A stretch of 64,000 nucleotides of DNA from Paenibacillus endoradicis (GTDB taxonomy: Bacteria; Bacillota; Bacilli; Paenibacillales; Paenibacillaceae): NCBI RefSeq assembly GCF_024721975.1, contig NZ_JANQBB010000002.1, positions 372,001-436,000 on the forward strand, written 5' to 3'. Below the pieces are notes generated by a model that did no database searches, had not been told where the DNA came from, and saw nothing but the letters and a program-made list of their open reading frames with translations. The translations under genes and the position numbers were made by a program. Positions 1 through 9,373 of this stretch are shown piece after piece. The stretch's first letter is position 1. Each line of letters opens with the position of its first letter.

Positions 1-3000
1 GCACGCGATAATTGTTCATTAGGACGGAATGTATCGTCAGAATAACCTTGGATAATACCCGCCTTAACTACTCGCGCAACATGATCTTTCGCCCAGCCAG
101 GAATAGCTGCGAAATCAGTCAAAGTAGTAGTGTCGCCATTACCTTCCAGTTTCAACGCACGGCTTATCATTACCGCAAACTCACCACGTGTTACCGTAGC
201 ATTTGGACGGAAACTACCGTCAGCAAAGCCATTTACAATGCCTAACTTAACCGCTTTATCAATGCTTGTTTTAGCCCAATGGCTTGCTGTATCTGAGAAT
301 ACAACGTTATTAGTCCCTGTACCAGTGCCTGTTTCACCTTCACTTGGCTTTTGTTCTTGTTCTTTCACTTCTTCTTCTGGTTTTGTACCTTCACCATTAT
401 AATCGTCTATTTTTCCACCATCTACACCAACATTACCATCATCATCAGAACCTGGTACAGTAGGATTTGTATCAGTCACATACGTAGCAGAAGACTCGTC
501 AAACTGGAATTGTACGTTGTAAGAATGATGGTAATTAAACGCATCCCAATCAATTCGAACCGTTCCATTCGTCTTTTGCGCTAGAGAAGAAAGAGTAAAT
601 GATACGACTCTTGTATTGTTTTTCGCATTACGACTAACTACCTTCTCGCTTTGTCCATTTATTGTGAAGGACTTAATTTCCGCGCTTTGCTTAACAGTAA
701 ACATAACCGTACGCTGCGAACCTTGTACACGGACTAATGCTGGATTAACTACGTAATCGTCTGCCATTGAAGTAGCATTAGTGCCATCCTTCAAAATACT
801 GAAATTCATATAATAGTAACCATTAGCTGGATATACTGGTCCTGTTCCCGGATTAGTTCCTGGATTTGTACCAGGATTTTCAGTACCATTACCGCCACCA
901 TTAAACACTTTATTAAATGTTTCCAACGCATTATTCAAACGAAGATGTGCTTCATCTGTAGTAATCTGCTCAGAAGGAATTCTTACTGCTTCTTCATTCG
1001 CAAGCGCAATTGCACTTGCTAACGATGCTAGAGCAAGCTGTTGATACTGACCTGTTTGACCACTATCAACGGCTTTTTTATGAGCTGATGCTGCAGTTTT
1101 AATTAATTCATACAGCTTTTGATTGTCTACATTATTAAAGTTCAAACGAATGTCATGCGTACGGTCATAATTTTGCTCCGGCACAACTGTGCGCACCTTA
1201 GCATCCAAGAAACCTGACAAGCTATCAACTTCAAATGTAACTACTCTTGTATTGTTGACTTTGTCTTCACTAACTGTTGTAGCTGCTATATAATCCTCGC
1301 CTAGCTTCACTTTGAACTCTGGCACATTACTGCTGCTAGTTATCTTAAATGATACATGTGAGTTACCTTCATCGTCTGTCACAACAAGTGCAGGTTTTGC
1401 AAAATAATCATTCATTTGCGAAAATTCTGCTAAACTACTATGCACTGCCGAAAAGTATACTTGTTTCGTTTCCGCAGCATTAAATGTCTCGATTACAGCT
1501 TGCAATGCCTTTTCAGCTTTCAAAATTGCTGGTCGTGATGCTGACAACTGGCCCGCAGTATCTTGTGCAGTTGCAATCGCTACTTCTAACTGGTCGATAT
1601 AATAAGCAGAATGCGATCCTACTTCTGTACCTTCTTCTGCATCATCTAGTAGAACTTGTGCATCGTCAATCAATTGCTGTAATGATTTCAGATATGTTTT
1701 ATTAAAGCTAATAAATACAGTTTTGCGTTCAGCTTCCGGTAGCTCCATTGGATATTGCAGCTTCCACAAGCCTTGCCATAATTCATCTGTTTGCAAATAA
1801 GTACGATTATTACTTCTGACAAATGCCTGATATACTTTAATCGTATCACTATGCTCTCCCGCCAAAAGAGCGCTAAACTCAGGTGTATTTGTCAAAATAG
1901 GATCTTTAACTCCAATTGCTGTATTACCCCATCTCGAAAACGAACCAATTGCCGCATCAGCTGATACCGTTCTTATAGACTTATCTGCTAGCTCATTTTC
2001 TGTATCGTAAAATGCAAAGTTAGCAAAAGACTGATAATAGTCAGGACCAGCCTGCTGTAACATAACAGCATGAGAGCTAATATCTCCAGCATGTGAAGAA
2101 ATCTGTGCATCCTTCTCCAAAGAATCAAGCACCATAATCTCAATATCGTAGGCTGCTAGACGTTGCTTGTCGAATAACTCCCAATTACCAGCACTATTGG
2201 ACGCATTAAGCATCGTATTTACATCAGCCTGAGTTGCTTGTGCATGATCAACCACTAGTTGAGCTTTAACAATTTGCTCTTTTACGTCTGTAACAGGACC
2301 TTTATAACCGATAGTTGACCCGTAATAAGTTTGTGGCAAGTACTCACCATCTGATAGTGGAGTTGCATTAATACTTGCTGGTTTTCCTGCTTCGCGCTCA
2401 CCAGCATCAGCCTTGCCTTCGACCCAAGTTGTAGCTGTTTCGATCCATTGAATTAATCGCGTTTTATCTACAGTAATACGAGAAGTTTGGAAAGCTTTAA
2501 TTGCTTGGTCGGCAATTTTATAAGCAGCTGCTAAAATATCAGTATTTCCTGAATCTTCTTCGATTAAGTTTTCTGCCAGTTCTAGCTTAGTTTGAAGCTT
2601 CGCTTTCGAACCTAGTGCATATGTACCATCGTATTCACCTTCCACCGCATCACCAAGCAAGGCATAGCCTTCAGCGATACGTTGTACAAATAGTTCCTCT
2701 GTTATTTCAGAAGCTGGTGGTCCCTCATTACCACCACCAGGGATCTCTGGAAGTGTAATATCCGTTACAGCAATTTCAAGCTGCGCATTGTACCAATGAT
2801 TGTAACGAACAGGAAGCCCGAAATAATTTTCTAGATCATCAATATGCATTAAAATATCTTGTTTTTTCCACACATCTTCGATTGCAAATTGTACAACAAC
2901 ATTATTGGTATATGTAGCATCACGAACAACAATATTTTCATATCCCTCTGTACCAGTTGCAGTCTCTACGCCGTTCACTGTCGTAATAACTGCTTTGGCA

Positions 3001-3299
3001 GAGCCTACTTTGCGAGCTGCTAAGTAGGCAAAAGTAGCATAGTTAGCTTTAGTCACTTCATGCTCAAAAACTGCTTTACCACCAGAAATGATTAGCTTTC
3101 CGCTGCCTTTCACCATAAATCCGTCTGCCGCAGAAGCATCTGTAGTTCCATCTTTCACATAACGATAAGATACTGCGTATTCACCATCAGGAATAACCTT
3201 TCCCGCTTCAACATAAGCAAACACCGAAGATGGCAATGCTATGCCAACAAACAATGCCGCAATTAATAATAAAGCAAATAATTTATTTAATCGCTTCAC
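1..3299 (-). CDS. NEAT-domain SLH surface protein, heme capture (3' part outside window)
   Basis: The gene begins at GTG 3299, 8 nt after AAAGGAG, and stays open for 1099 codons to the left edge, so the C-terminus is missing. Residues 1-28 form a signal peptide. Three NEAT-like domains lie near residues 35-180, 608-720 and 820-933. Their last hairpins read YNHWY, YDRTH and YHHSY, the place where NEAT proteins carry the heme-binding YxxxY. Between them are long helical segments, one of them FIVAR-like. After a Gly/Glu-rich linker there is one SLH domain and most of a second, so the protein should sit in the S-layer/cell wall. It lies downstream of the Fur-controlled small NEAT-like gene at 3424-3810, separated by a hairpin. 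By family knowledge it should take up heme or hemoproteins and pass heme inward. Which domains bind heme is inference; the YDRTH domain lacks the second Tyr. Confidence 0.85.
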   Translation of the reverse strand, partial: MKRLNKLFALLLIAALFVGIALPSSVFAYVEAGKVIPDGEYAVSYRYVKDGTTDASAADGFMVKGSGKLIISGGKAVFEHEVTKANYATFAYLAARKVGSAKAVITTVNGVETATGTEGYENIVVRDATYTNNVVVQFAIEDVWKKQDILMHIDDLENYFGLPVRYNHWYNAQLEIAVTDITLPEIPGGGNEGPPASEITEELFVQRIAEGYALLGDAVEGEYDGTYALGSKAKLQTKLELAENLIEEDSGNTDILAAAYKIADQAIKAFQTSRITVDKTRLIQWIETATTWVEGKADAGEREAGKPASINATPLSDGEYLPQTYYGSTIGYKGPVTDVKEQIVKAQLVVDHAQATQADVNTMLNASNSAGNWELFDKQRLAAYDIEIMVLDSLEKDAQISSHAGDISSHAVMLQQAGPDYYQSFANFAFYDTENELADKSIRTVSADAAIGSFSRWGNTAIGVKDPILTNTPEFSALLAGEHSDTIKVYQAFVRSNNRTYLQTDELWQGLWKLQYPMELPEAERKTVFISFNKTYLKSLQQLIDDAQVLLDDAEEGTEVGSHSAYYIDQLEVAIATAQDTAGQLSASRPAILKAEKALQAVIETFNAAETKQVYFSAVHSSLAEFSQMNDYFAKPALVVTDDEGNSHVSFKITSSSNVPEFKVKLGEDYIAATTVSEDKVNNTRVVTFEVDSLSGFLDAKVRTVVPEQNYDRTHDIRLNFNNVDNQKLYELIKTAASAHKKAVDSGQTGQYQQLALASLASAIALANEEAVRIPSEQITTDEAHLRLNNALETFNKVFNGGGNGTENPGTNPGTNPGTGPVYPANGYYYMNFSILKDGTNATSMADDYVVNPALVRVQGSQRTVMFTVKQSAEIKSFTINGQSEKVVSRNAKNNTRVVSFTLSSLAQKTNGTVRIDWDAFNYHHSYNVQFQFDESSATYVTDTNPTVPGSDDDGNVGVDGGKIDDYNGEGTKPEEEVKEQEQKPSEGETGTGTGTNNVVFSDTASHWAKTSIDKAVKLGIVNGFADGSFRPNATVTRGEFAVMISRALKLEGNGDTTTLTDFAAIPGWAKDHVARVVKAGIIQGYSDDTFRPNEQLSR

Positions 3300-3361
3300 A
3301 ATTTATAACTCCTTTACGTTTGTATTTTTATATAATTTTATAAAAATCATATTCTTGTTTA

Positions 3362-3407
3362 GCAGGTAAAAGAGCGATCTGCCACCGCAGAGCGCTCTTT
3401 TACCTGC
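3362..3407 (-). terminator. Intercistronic hairpin between two NEAT genes
   Basis: A perfect 15-bp inverted repeat (3362-3376 with 3393-3407) lies between the small NEAT-like gene and the large NEAT-SLH gene. No clear U-run follows on the minus strand, so it is more likely an attenuator or mRNA-stabilising hairpin that favours the upstream gene than a full terminator. Confidence 0.6.
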
Positions 3408-3423
3408 TTTACATTAATAATGC

Positions 3424-3810
3424 TTAGCCCCAAATAAGATCAAGTGAATACCATGTGTCATGCCAAGGAGCTACTACTACATGCAATAACACATCAATAG
3501 GTGCTGCACTGCTACCTGGGAAAGTTATTGTAGTTGTGTTTGTACCTGAATTATATACGCCTGCATAATTCACTCCACCAACTTCAACTTCTGGGAAATA
3601 GCTTCCTGATAGCGTGATCGTTACATTGCCGCCCGACTCAGTAGCATTAGCTGCAATATAGCTGCTTGAGTGTGAGTGGTAAGCTCCATCATACTCGAAG
3701 TAATAGTTGTAGCTGTTGTAAGGATTTGCAAAAGCAGATGCAGCCATTGACAACATAAGTACCAAAGCAACCATCGTTAAACCAACTGATTTTTTCATAG
3801 ATTTCAACAT
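3424..3810 (-). CDS. Small secreted NEAT-like protein, putative hemophore
   Basis: This encodes 128 residues with a signal peptide (cleavage after ASAFA, about residue 28) and then one domain of about 100 residues with no anchor. The domain has the NEAT order of strands: an aromatic N-terminal strand, a Ser-rich lip, a central VTITLSG strand, and a last hairpin before YSLDL. Aligning that hairpin with YNHWYNAQL of the neighbouring NEAT protein places HDTWY at the YxxxY site, so the iron-ligating Tyr appears to be His. A perfect Fur palindrome lies about 200 bp upstream, and the large NEAT-SLH gene follows. A role as a diffusible heme scavenger, like the soluble IsdX1 type, is inferred. The fold assignment rests on pattern matching, and a different small beta-sandwich is possible. 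Confidence 0.65.
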   Translation of the reverse strand: MLKSMKKSVGLTMVALVLMLSMAASAFANPYNSYNYYFEYDGAYHSHSSSYIAANATESGGNVTITLSGSYFPEVEVGGVNYAGVYNSGTNTTTITFPGSSAAPIDVLLHVVVAPWHDTWYSLDLIWG

Positions 3811-4416
3811 GAATATAACACTCCTTTAGATTTAGGTTAATATAAAAGCTTAGTATAAGAGCTTGCTGTGAACACGTACTGTCATCTTACATATGCTGCC
3901 GACCAGCATATAAGGATACAATCAAAGTTTCAACCGCAGGCATTCCTCCTCGACCCATATGTAATCTTCAACTGGAATAGTCACAATACTTCACGAAAGT
4001 CATGATTATGATAATCATTATCAATGACTAATCAAAAAAAATATGTTCCTTACACTTGAATGTCCCGGTAACATTCTACATTTATCTATAATAGAAAAAT
4101 ATATGTAAAGTAACTCCAGTTATTTACTATAGTACACTACCATTGTGAACAGAGTATGAATAATAGATTACAAATGAGAAAGTAAATCAATAAGCTACTT
4201 GTAATATCAAATATTAGCAAAAAGTATGATTTTTGAGTATATGCAACTAATTTGTCAAACTTACGTCATAAAATCTTCAAATATCTCCTATTTTCTAGCG
4301 CTAGCCCTTATTTCAATCAATTATCTATTTTGTTATGATTAAAATAATAAGATCTAGGATGCAGGCTACAATAATGTGCAAAAGAAGAGACATCATGAAA
4401 GGAGTGAATAAGAAAA
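3811..4416. other. Intergenic region with long Fur-controlled leader
   Basis: No gene was seen in this stretch. It holds the Fur box at 4009-4023 and a roughly 200-nt leader for the gene at 3810. Within the leader, on the minus strand, an 8-bp hairpin (3891-3898 with 3904-3911) follows a possible 18-codon reading frame that starts beside a GGAGGA motif. The leader could regulate expression, but nothing matches a riboswitch known to me. Confidence 0.4.
4009..4023. promoter_or_regulatory. Fur box
   Basis: TGATAATCATTATCA is a perfect 7-1-7 inverted repeat matching the Fur consensus, placed upstream of the minus-strand NEAT genes. It predicts iron repression of the genes at 3424-3810 and <1-3299. 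Confidence 0.85.
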
Positions 4417-4512
4417 TGGCATACATTATCACTTTAAGTTTATTACTTGTTGCTCCATTAGTGCTGCTTTTCGTAGCAGGAAAACATATTCTCGATAAAG
4501 ATCCAATATAAG
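4417..4512 (+). CDS. Small hydrophobic membrane peptide (~31 aa)
   Basis: A short reading frame starts at ATG 4417, 10 nt after a perfect AAAGGAG. It encodes about 31 residues: a hydrophobic helix (LLLVAPLVLLFVAG) and then a charged tail ending in DKDPI. A Rho-independent terminator follows at 4631-4669 on the same strand, so this may be a self-contained transcription unit. The end coordinate may be off by a base. The peptide resembles the small single-helix subunits of membrane complexes in general shape only; no family is recognised. Confidence 0.4.
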
Positions 4513-4630
4513 GAACGTGTTTGATTCTATTCTAACCACTTATCATGAATACTTTTACTATCAAACTCGAATCATCCGCAAGCTAATGGTTCTAGTAATT
4601 GTTTACTTAAATAGACCAAATGTTTTCATT

Positions 4631-4669
4631 AGCACCTACAAGCTCGAGTAGATCTTGTAGGTGCTTTTC
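4631..4669 (+). terminator. Rho-independent terminator
   Basis: AGCACCTACAAG pairs with CTTGTAGGTGCT (4631-4642 with 4654-4665), followed by TTTTCC. It suits the small plus-strand gene at 4417. Confidence 0.7.
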
Positions 4670-4710
4670 CTATCCAAATAGAATGATCCAAGACAACATA
4701 ATTTTGATTT

Positions 4711-4740
4711 AAAAAGAAAACGGGTTCTCGAAAGAGCCCG
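4711..4740 (-). terminator. Rho-independent terminator
   Basis: The stem at 4721-4740 (CGGGTTC/GAGCCCG with one G-U pair) is followed on the minus strand by a T-rich run. It ends the ABC exporter operon that stops at 4850. Confidence 0.65.
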
Positions 4741-4849
4741 TAAACATTGATATTATAAAGTTTTGAGCTATTATTTACATCATGTTATCCATGATATTAG
4801 GTGAGTTTTAATTTCAGATATGGATATAACTTCGGAAAACGATAATCAT

Positions 4850-7174
4850 CTATTCAATACTTTTCAATGATTCAATCATATTGATTCGGGATACCTTTCT
4901 CCGAAGCAGCGAGTTAGAGATAGTGGTAAGCAAAAATGCAAGAATGACTGATACCAGCATAACAAACATATTTATTTGATCCGGGATTTGTTGATGGGTA
5001 CTCGACAGCGCCTCTATAATAATAGAATACATGTAGCCGCTGATAGGCAGCGCTATAATAACCGCAAAAGTGGTGAGTATCATATTTTCAGAAAAAATAA
5101 GTCGGTTTATTTTGTTTTTTTGATAACCCAATACCTTAAGAGTAGCCAACTCGCGATTCCTTTCGTAAATGTTGATAGAGGATATCGTATAAATGGCACC
5201 AAACGAAAGAATGATGGCACTAATGATAAACATGATGAAGATAAAACTATTTTGCTTCATCATAAATTGTGCAGATTCTTTCAAATTCTCCTTATCCACG
5301 ATTGTATCCACCTGACTGTCTTGTTCGAAGAACTGTCGGACGTTAGTAAGGTCTGCGGCGTTACTGGCTTTCACTAGAATTGAGGTTGGGTTGTAGTCAA
5401 TGCCAAAGCTCTTGAGATACGCTATTGAGCAATAGAAAGACGGGTTCGAATACTGATTGGATATTTGCGTAACCTTCATATCGACCGTTTTATTCGCAAG
5501 CGACGGGTCGGTGAATTGAATTCGAATCGTATCCCCTATCGCAACCTGATAGTGATCTGCATACGATTTGGGTACCAGTACTCCGCTGTCCATAAGCGTC
5601 ATCGGATTATCGTTCTCGTCGAAAAACTGAATAAGATCATTGTCCTTCTCCGTAACGGTCAACGTGGCGTTCTCATGATTGTCGCCTTTGACAAATTCCA
5701 CCGGAAAGGCCGATAGATAATAGCTACTTTCAATCCTGGTGGGTAGCTCCACCTTCGCTAACTCAGCTCCCCTCGTATATTCGACCTTCAAATCATAAGT
5801 ATTTACCTCTTCAATCTGGTCAGCCACCCTTTGCAGAGATGTTTGAGTCCCGAAAGCAGTGATCAATAACACCGTGCTCACCACAACGCCAACGGAACTC
5901 GCTATCGCTTTTTGCTTATTAAGAAAGATGTTTCTCAAAATAAGCTTATTGCTATAGGAAATGCGTCTCCATATTCCCGGAAACCGTTCAATGAGCAGCG
6001 TCTTCATCTTCTTCGGGGGTTTAGGCCTCATCGCCTGCGCTGCGTGTTCTCGCAGAATACCTATACCGCTGAAGTAACAAGCCAGAATACCGAATGCGCT
6101 CGAGAACAAGATAGGCGTAAGGACCGAGAAGTAAGATAGGGAGAAAGTAATGCCCGGCAGCGAGTAGGATCTTGCATTTGACGCTTCAATCATTGGAATG
6201 AAGAGGAATGCCGCAACGACACAACCAAGAATGGAACCTATGATGCCGACAAGCACTGGGAATCCCATGTAATGGAGCATGATGCTGCTGTTCTTCACTC
6301 CTAAAGCCTTCATAATTCCTACTTGGTTCCTTTGTGAATCGATGATCCGAGACATGGTGAGGAAAAGTATGATCGCTTCGATTATAAAGAGAACTAGCGG
6401 AATAACCTTGCTCATCAATTTATTGTTATAGACTGTTTGTTGGAGCTGCGAATAACTGAATGTTCGCTCTTTGCTTATTTGGCTTACATAAGAAAGGGTT
6501 TGGGATTGCGCTTCAATGTTTTGGCCTAACCGGTCTATATCGTACCCTTCTTCCACATCGATTAAAACTTCATTATAGTAAAGGCTACCGCCGATACGAG
6601 GAACTCCCGCTTCAGCCACATAAGCGAATCCGGAATTTTTATGATCTTGCGTTTCATTCTTTTTGGCGTATTCCACATTTTCGCCCAAGCCGCTGATGGT
6701 GAACGCCACATCCTCGTCATTGACCTTTAACATAATTTGATCTCCTACTCTGTACTGATGTTCCCTGGCGTAATGGGAATCAAGCAAGATTTGATCCTTG
6801 CCTGACGGAATGTTGCCTTCAATTATCGTAGGCGTATTAATCAAATTGTTGACGGGAATCGAATGAATCTTTAAGGTCGCTTTCGTATCGCCTAAAGATA
6901 GTGTCGCATCGAAGGTGTACCGTCCTTCAACCTTGTTTATCCCTTCGATTTTACCCAACTCTGATGTGTCCTGCTTGGAAATTTGGTCGTAGTAGACGTT
7001 CAAATCGCTTAAATTATAGGTATGAAAGTATTCCTTGGTATAAGTGCTAAGATTATCGCTTAACGTAACCAGCCCTGTATAGAAAAAAGCACCTATAGTG
7101 ATAACCAATACAAAGGCAAGAAATTGGCCGATTGACTGCTTGATATCCCTTAACAATTTTTTGAGTAATTTCAT
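4850..7174 (-). CDS. FtsX-family ABC transporter permease
   Basis: About 774 residues are encoded. An N-terminal membrane helix (LAFVLVITIGAFFYTGLV) precedes an extracellular region, then a three-helix FtsX block near residues 260-380. A second extracellular region and a C-terminal FtsX block (FIFIMFIISAIILSFGAIY onwards) follow. The short motifs NQVGIMKALGV and NRELATLKVLGY are the usual FtsX coupling segments. The gene follows its ATPase with an overlapping TGATG junction, so ATG 7174 is the likely start although GTG codons lie 3 and 6 nt upstream. The family exports peptides or lipoproteins or handles antimicrobial peptides. The substrate is unknown. Confidence 0.85.
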   Translation of the reverse strand: MKLLKKLLRDIKQSIGQFLAFVLVITIGAFFYTGLVTLSDNLSTYTKEYFHTYNLSDLNVYYDQISKQDTSELGKIEGINKVEGRYTFDATLSLGDTKATLKIHSIPVNNLINTPTIIEGNIPSGKDQILLDSHYAREHQYRVGDQIMLKVNDEDVAFTISGLGENVEYAKKNETQDHKNSGFAYVAEAGVPRIGGSLYYNEVLIDVEEGYDIDRLGQNIEAQSQTLSYVSQISKERTFSYSQLQQTVYNNKLMSKVIPLVLFIIEAIILFLTMSRIIDSQRNQVGIMKALGVKNSSIMLHYMGFPVLVGIIGSILGCVVAAFLFIPMIEASNARSYSLPGITFSLSYFSVLTPILFSSAFGILACYFSGIGILREHAAQAMRPKPPKKMKTLLIERFPGIWRRISYSNKLILRNIFLNKQKAIASSVGVVVSTVLLITAFGTQTSLQRVADQIEEVNTYDLKVEYTRGAELAKVELPTRIESSYYLSAFPVEFVKGDNHENATLTVTEKDNDLIQFFDENDNPMTLMDSGVLVPKSYADHYQVAIGDTIRIQFTDPSLANKTVDMKVTQISNQYSNPSFYCSIAYLKSFGIDYNPTSILVKASNAADLTNVRQFFEQDSQVDTIVDKENLKESAQFMMKQNSFIFIMFIISAIILSFGAIYTISSINIYERNRELATLKVLGYQKNKINRLIFSENMILTTFAVIIALPISGYMYSIIIEALSSTHQQIPDQINMFVMLVSVILAFLLTTISNSLLRRKVSRINMIESLKSIE

Positions 7175-7878
7175 CACCACTCAATCCCTTCAACGCTTTG
7201 TTTGTGCTCATTGACCGTTACACTTTCGATTATCCCACTTTTCACCCGAATGATTTTATCCGCCATCGGCACAATCGCGGAGTTATGCGTAACCAGCACA
7301 ACACACTTTTTCGTTTCCTTGTTCAAATCCTGAAGAAGCTTCAAAACCGACTTGCCGGTCACATAATCCAACGCACCAGTTGGCTCATCGCAGAGCAGTA
7401 GCGAAGGGTTCTTTGCAACTGCTCGTGCTATAGCAACTCGCTGCTGTTCTCCTCCGGAGAGCTGAGACGGGAAGTTATTCATCCGGTTATTTAGCCCGAC
7501 CTTATTTAATATCTCTTTGGCATCCAGATGGTTTTTACATACTTCAGTGGCGAATTCAACGTTTTCTAAAGCATTCAAATTGGGGATTAAATTATAGAAT
7601 TGAAAGATAAATCCTACCTTCTCGGCGCGATATCTCGTAAGTTTCTTCTCGTTATACGTAGTAATATCCTTACCGTCAACAGTCACTTTACCCAAGGTGA
7701 CTGTATCCATGCCGCCAAGTATATTCAGAATCGTGCTTTTACCTGCGCCGCTCGCACCCAGAACAACGACGAATTCGCCTTCGTTGATCGAAAAGTCAAC
7801 GCCGTTCAGTGCCTTGATCGGCACTTCGCCTATTTTATATTCTTTCGTTACGTTATTAAATTCGATTAATGGTTTCAT
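7174..7878 (-). CDS. ABC transporter ATP-binding protein (MacB/LolD type)
   Basis: This is a 234-residue ATPase with Walker A GASGAGKS, a Q-loop (FIFQFYNL), signature LSGGEQQR, Walker [13 protein letters not shown] and an H-loop (VTHN). The start is preceded by GGGGAGAT. It forms an operon with the FtsX permease (1-nt overlap) and should power it at the cytoplasmic membrane. It reads from a well-formed sigma-A promoter at 7975-8003, divergent from the GntR-type regulator at 8127. The substrate is not predicted. Confidence 0.9.
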   Translation of the reverse strand: MKPLIEFNNVTKEYKIGEVPIKALNGVDFSINEGEFVVVLGASGAGKSTILNILGGMDTVTLGKVTVDGKDITTYNEKKLTRYRAEKVGFIFQFYNLIPNLNALENVEFATEVCKNHLDAKEILNKVGLNNRMNNFPSQLSGGEQQRVAIARAVAKNPSLLLCDEPTGALDYVTGKSVLKLLQDLNKETKKCVVLVTHNSAIVPMADKIIRVKSGIIESVTVNEHKQSVEGIEW

Positions 7879-7952
7879 AAATTCTATCTCCCCGTTATCT
7901 ATTTGTCATACTTCTGGAGTGATCTCTCTTGCTAATATAATGTTAGGTATGT

Positions 7953-8003
7953 TAGTATGTCACTCATGTAGCATACTATAATTCAATCGTAATCTATTGT
8001 CAA
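7953..8003 (-). promoter_or_regulatory. SigA promoter with overlapping palindromic operator
   Basis: On the minus strand TTGACA (8003-7998), 17 nt and TATAGT (7980-7975) form a near-consensus promoter for the ABC exporter. TAGTATG (7953-7959) and CATACTA (7972-7978) form an inverted repeat covering the -10 region, a plausible operator for the divergent GntR-type regulator or another repressor. Confidence 0.6.
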
Positions 8004-8052
8004 TAACTGGACTCTATGTAAAAAATCATGTCATCTACAAAGCGATTGGTTA

Positions 8053-8081
8053 TTGACAAATTTTCGCATATAAGTTATGGT
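8053..8081 (+). promoter_or_regulatory. Promoter of the GntR/ABC operon
   Basis: TTGACA (8053-8058), a 17-nt spacer and TATGGT (8076-8081) lie about 45 nt upstream of the regulator start. Confidence 0.5.
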
Positions 8082-8126
8082 TTCCTGCTAGATGGGTAAC
8101 AAACTAAGATGCTGAGTGGTGAGGTA

Positions 8127-8495
8127 ATGAACGTCACATTCGACGAAAAACAGCCAATTTTCCAACAAGTAGCGGATATCATTGAGGACGATATTCTCAA
8201 CGGAACTTACCGAGAGGACGAGCAGATTCTTTCTGTTGCTCAGTTTTCTCAGCTGTTTCAAATCAATCCGGCGACTGTTGTGAAGGGGATCGGCTTGCTC
8301 GTAAATGAAGGTATTTTGTATAAAAAAAGAGGGCTTGGCATGTATGTCTCGTCTGATGCCAAACAAAAGATTCAGAACCAGCGAAGAAATCGTTTTTACA
8401 AGGAAATGCTGTCTAATCTCATTAGTGAAGCCGACAAACTCGAGCTGGCAACTGAGGATATCATTGGGATGATTAAACAATTAAGGAAGGAATGA
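8127..8495 (+). CDS. GntR-family regulator, YtrA subfamily
   Basis: The protein has about 122 residues when read from ATG 8127, which follows GTGAGGT; an ATG at 8109 lacks a ribosome site. It has an N-terminal winged helix (PIFQQVADIIEDDIL through LYKKRGLGMYV) and a short C-terminal helical tail of the YtrA type, with no large effector domain. It is the first gene of an operon with an ABC ATPase (8503) and a membrane protein (9374). YtrA-type regulators usually repress their own ABC operon and respond to cell-wall antibiotics. That role, and binding to the palindrome at 7953-7978, are inference. Confidence 0.85.
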   Translation: MNVTFDEKQPIFQQVADIIEDDILNGTYREDEQILSVAQFSQLFQINPATVVKGIGLLVNEGILYKKRGLGMYVSSDAKQKIQNQRRNRFYKEMLSNLISEADKLELATEDIIGMIKQLRKE

Positions 8496-8502
8496 AATCA
8501 TT

Positions 8503-9372
8503 GTGAGCATCGTGCTGAGTTGCGACAAATTAAACAAAAAATATGGTCGAACCTACGCATTACGGGATCTGGATATACAGCTGGAAGAAAACGTTATTTA
8601 TGGCTTGCTCGGCCGAAACGGCGCTGGCAAGACAACCTTGCTTAATATCATAGCAGGTGGACTTTTCGCGAACGATGGCACCATTGAGGTAAGAGGAAAA
8701 AAGTTGGGCAAAGGAGCTCAACCGGAAGATTGCTGTTTCGTACGGGAGAATAACAAGCTTTTTGGAGGAGCGCGATTGATTAAGATTTTGCAGTTCGCAG
8801 CCAATTTTTATCCCAATTGGGACTGGACGTTTGCTCATAAACTGCTTCAAACGTTTCAGCTCGATCCCAATAAAAAAATTAAGCAACTCTCAAGAGGCAC
8901 GGAATCGCTAGTAGGAAACATCATCGGCCTGTCCAGCCGATCGGCGTTGACATTATTCGATGAGCCGGTGCTTGGACTTGATGTCTTAATGCGGGAAAGG
9001 TTTTACAAGGAGCTATTGGAGGATTACGCCAATCATCCCCGTACGATTTTGCTTTCTACGCATTTGATTGACGAAATCGCTACAGTTGCAGAGCGAGTTT
9101 ATATTATTGACGAGGGCTCTATCCTGCTTCATGAGGAGATGAATCAGATAAGTATGGCAGCTTTTTTGATTCGAGGAAATTCGGAAGCTGTGGCTTCGTT
9201 TACGGAAGGAAAGCGAGTATTGCACACAGAATCCTACGGCCACGGGAAGCTTGCCGCAATTTTCGAAAAGTTAAACGATGTGGATAGAATACAGGCGCGC
9301 AAACTAGACATCACGATTGAAAGTTTGTCGCTTCAAAAGTTTTTCTCGTATTTGATCGAAGGAGGTCGTTAA
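8503..9372 (+). CDS. ABC transporter ATP-binding protein (YtrB-like)
   Basis: The protein has 289 residues from GTG 8503. Walker A is GRNGAGKT, Walker B is LTLFDEP and the H-loop is STH. The signature is the unusual LSRGT in place of LSGGQ, which is typical of the YtrB group. The C-terminal third (from about residue 215) is a variable extension. The gene lies 7 nt after the regulator and 1 nt before the permease, consistent with a three-gene operon exporting or sensing an unknown compound. Confidence 0.85.
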   Translation: MSIVLSCDKLNKKYGRTYALRDLDIQLEENVIYGLLGRNGAGKTTLLNIIAGGLFANDGTIEVRGKKLGKGAQPEDCCFVRENNKLFGGARLIKILQFAANFYPNWDWTFAHKLLQTFQLDPNKKIKQLSRGTESLVGNIIGLSSRSALTLFDEPVLGLDVLMRERFYKELLEDYANHPRTILLSTHLIDEIATVAERVYIIDEGSILLHEEMNQISMAAFLIRGNSEAVASFTEGKRVLHTESYGHGKLAAIFEKLNDVDRIQARKLDITIESLSLQKFFSYLIEGGR

Positions 9373-9373
9373 A

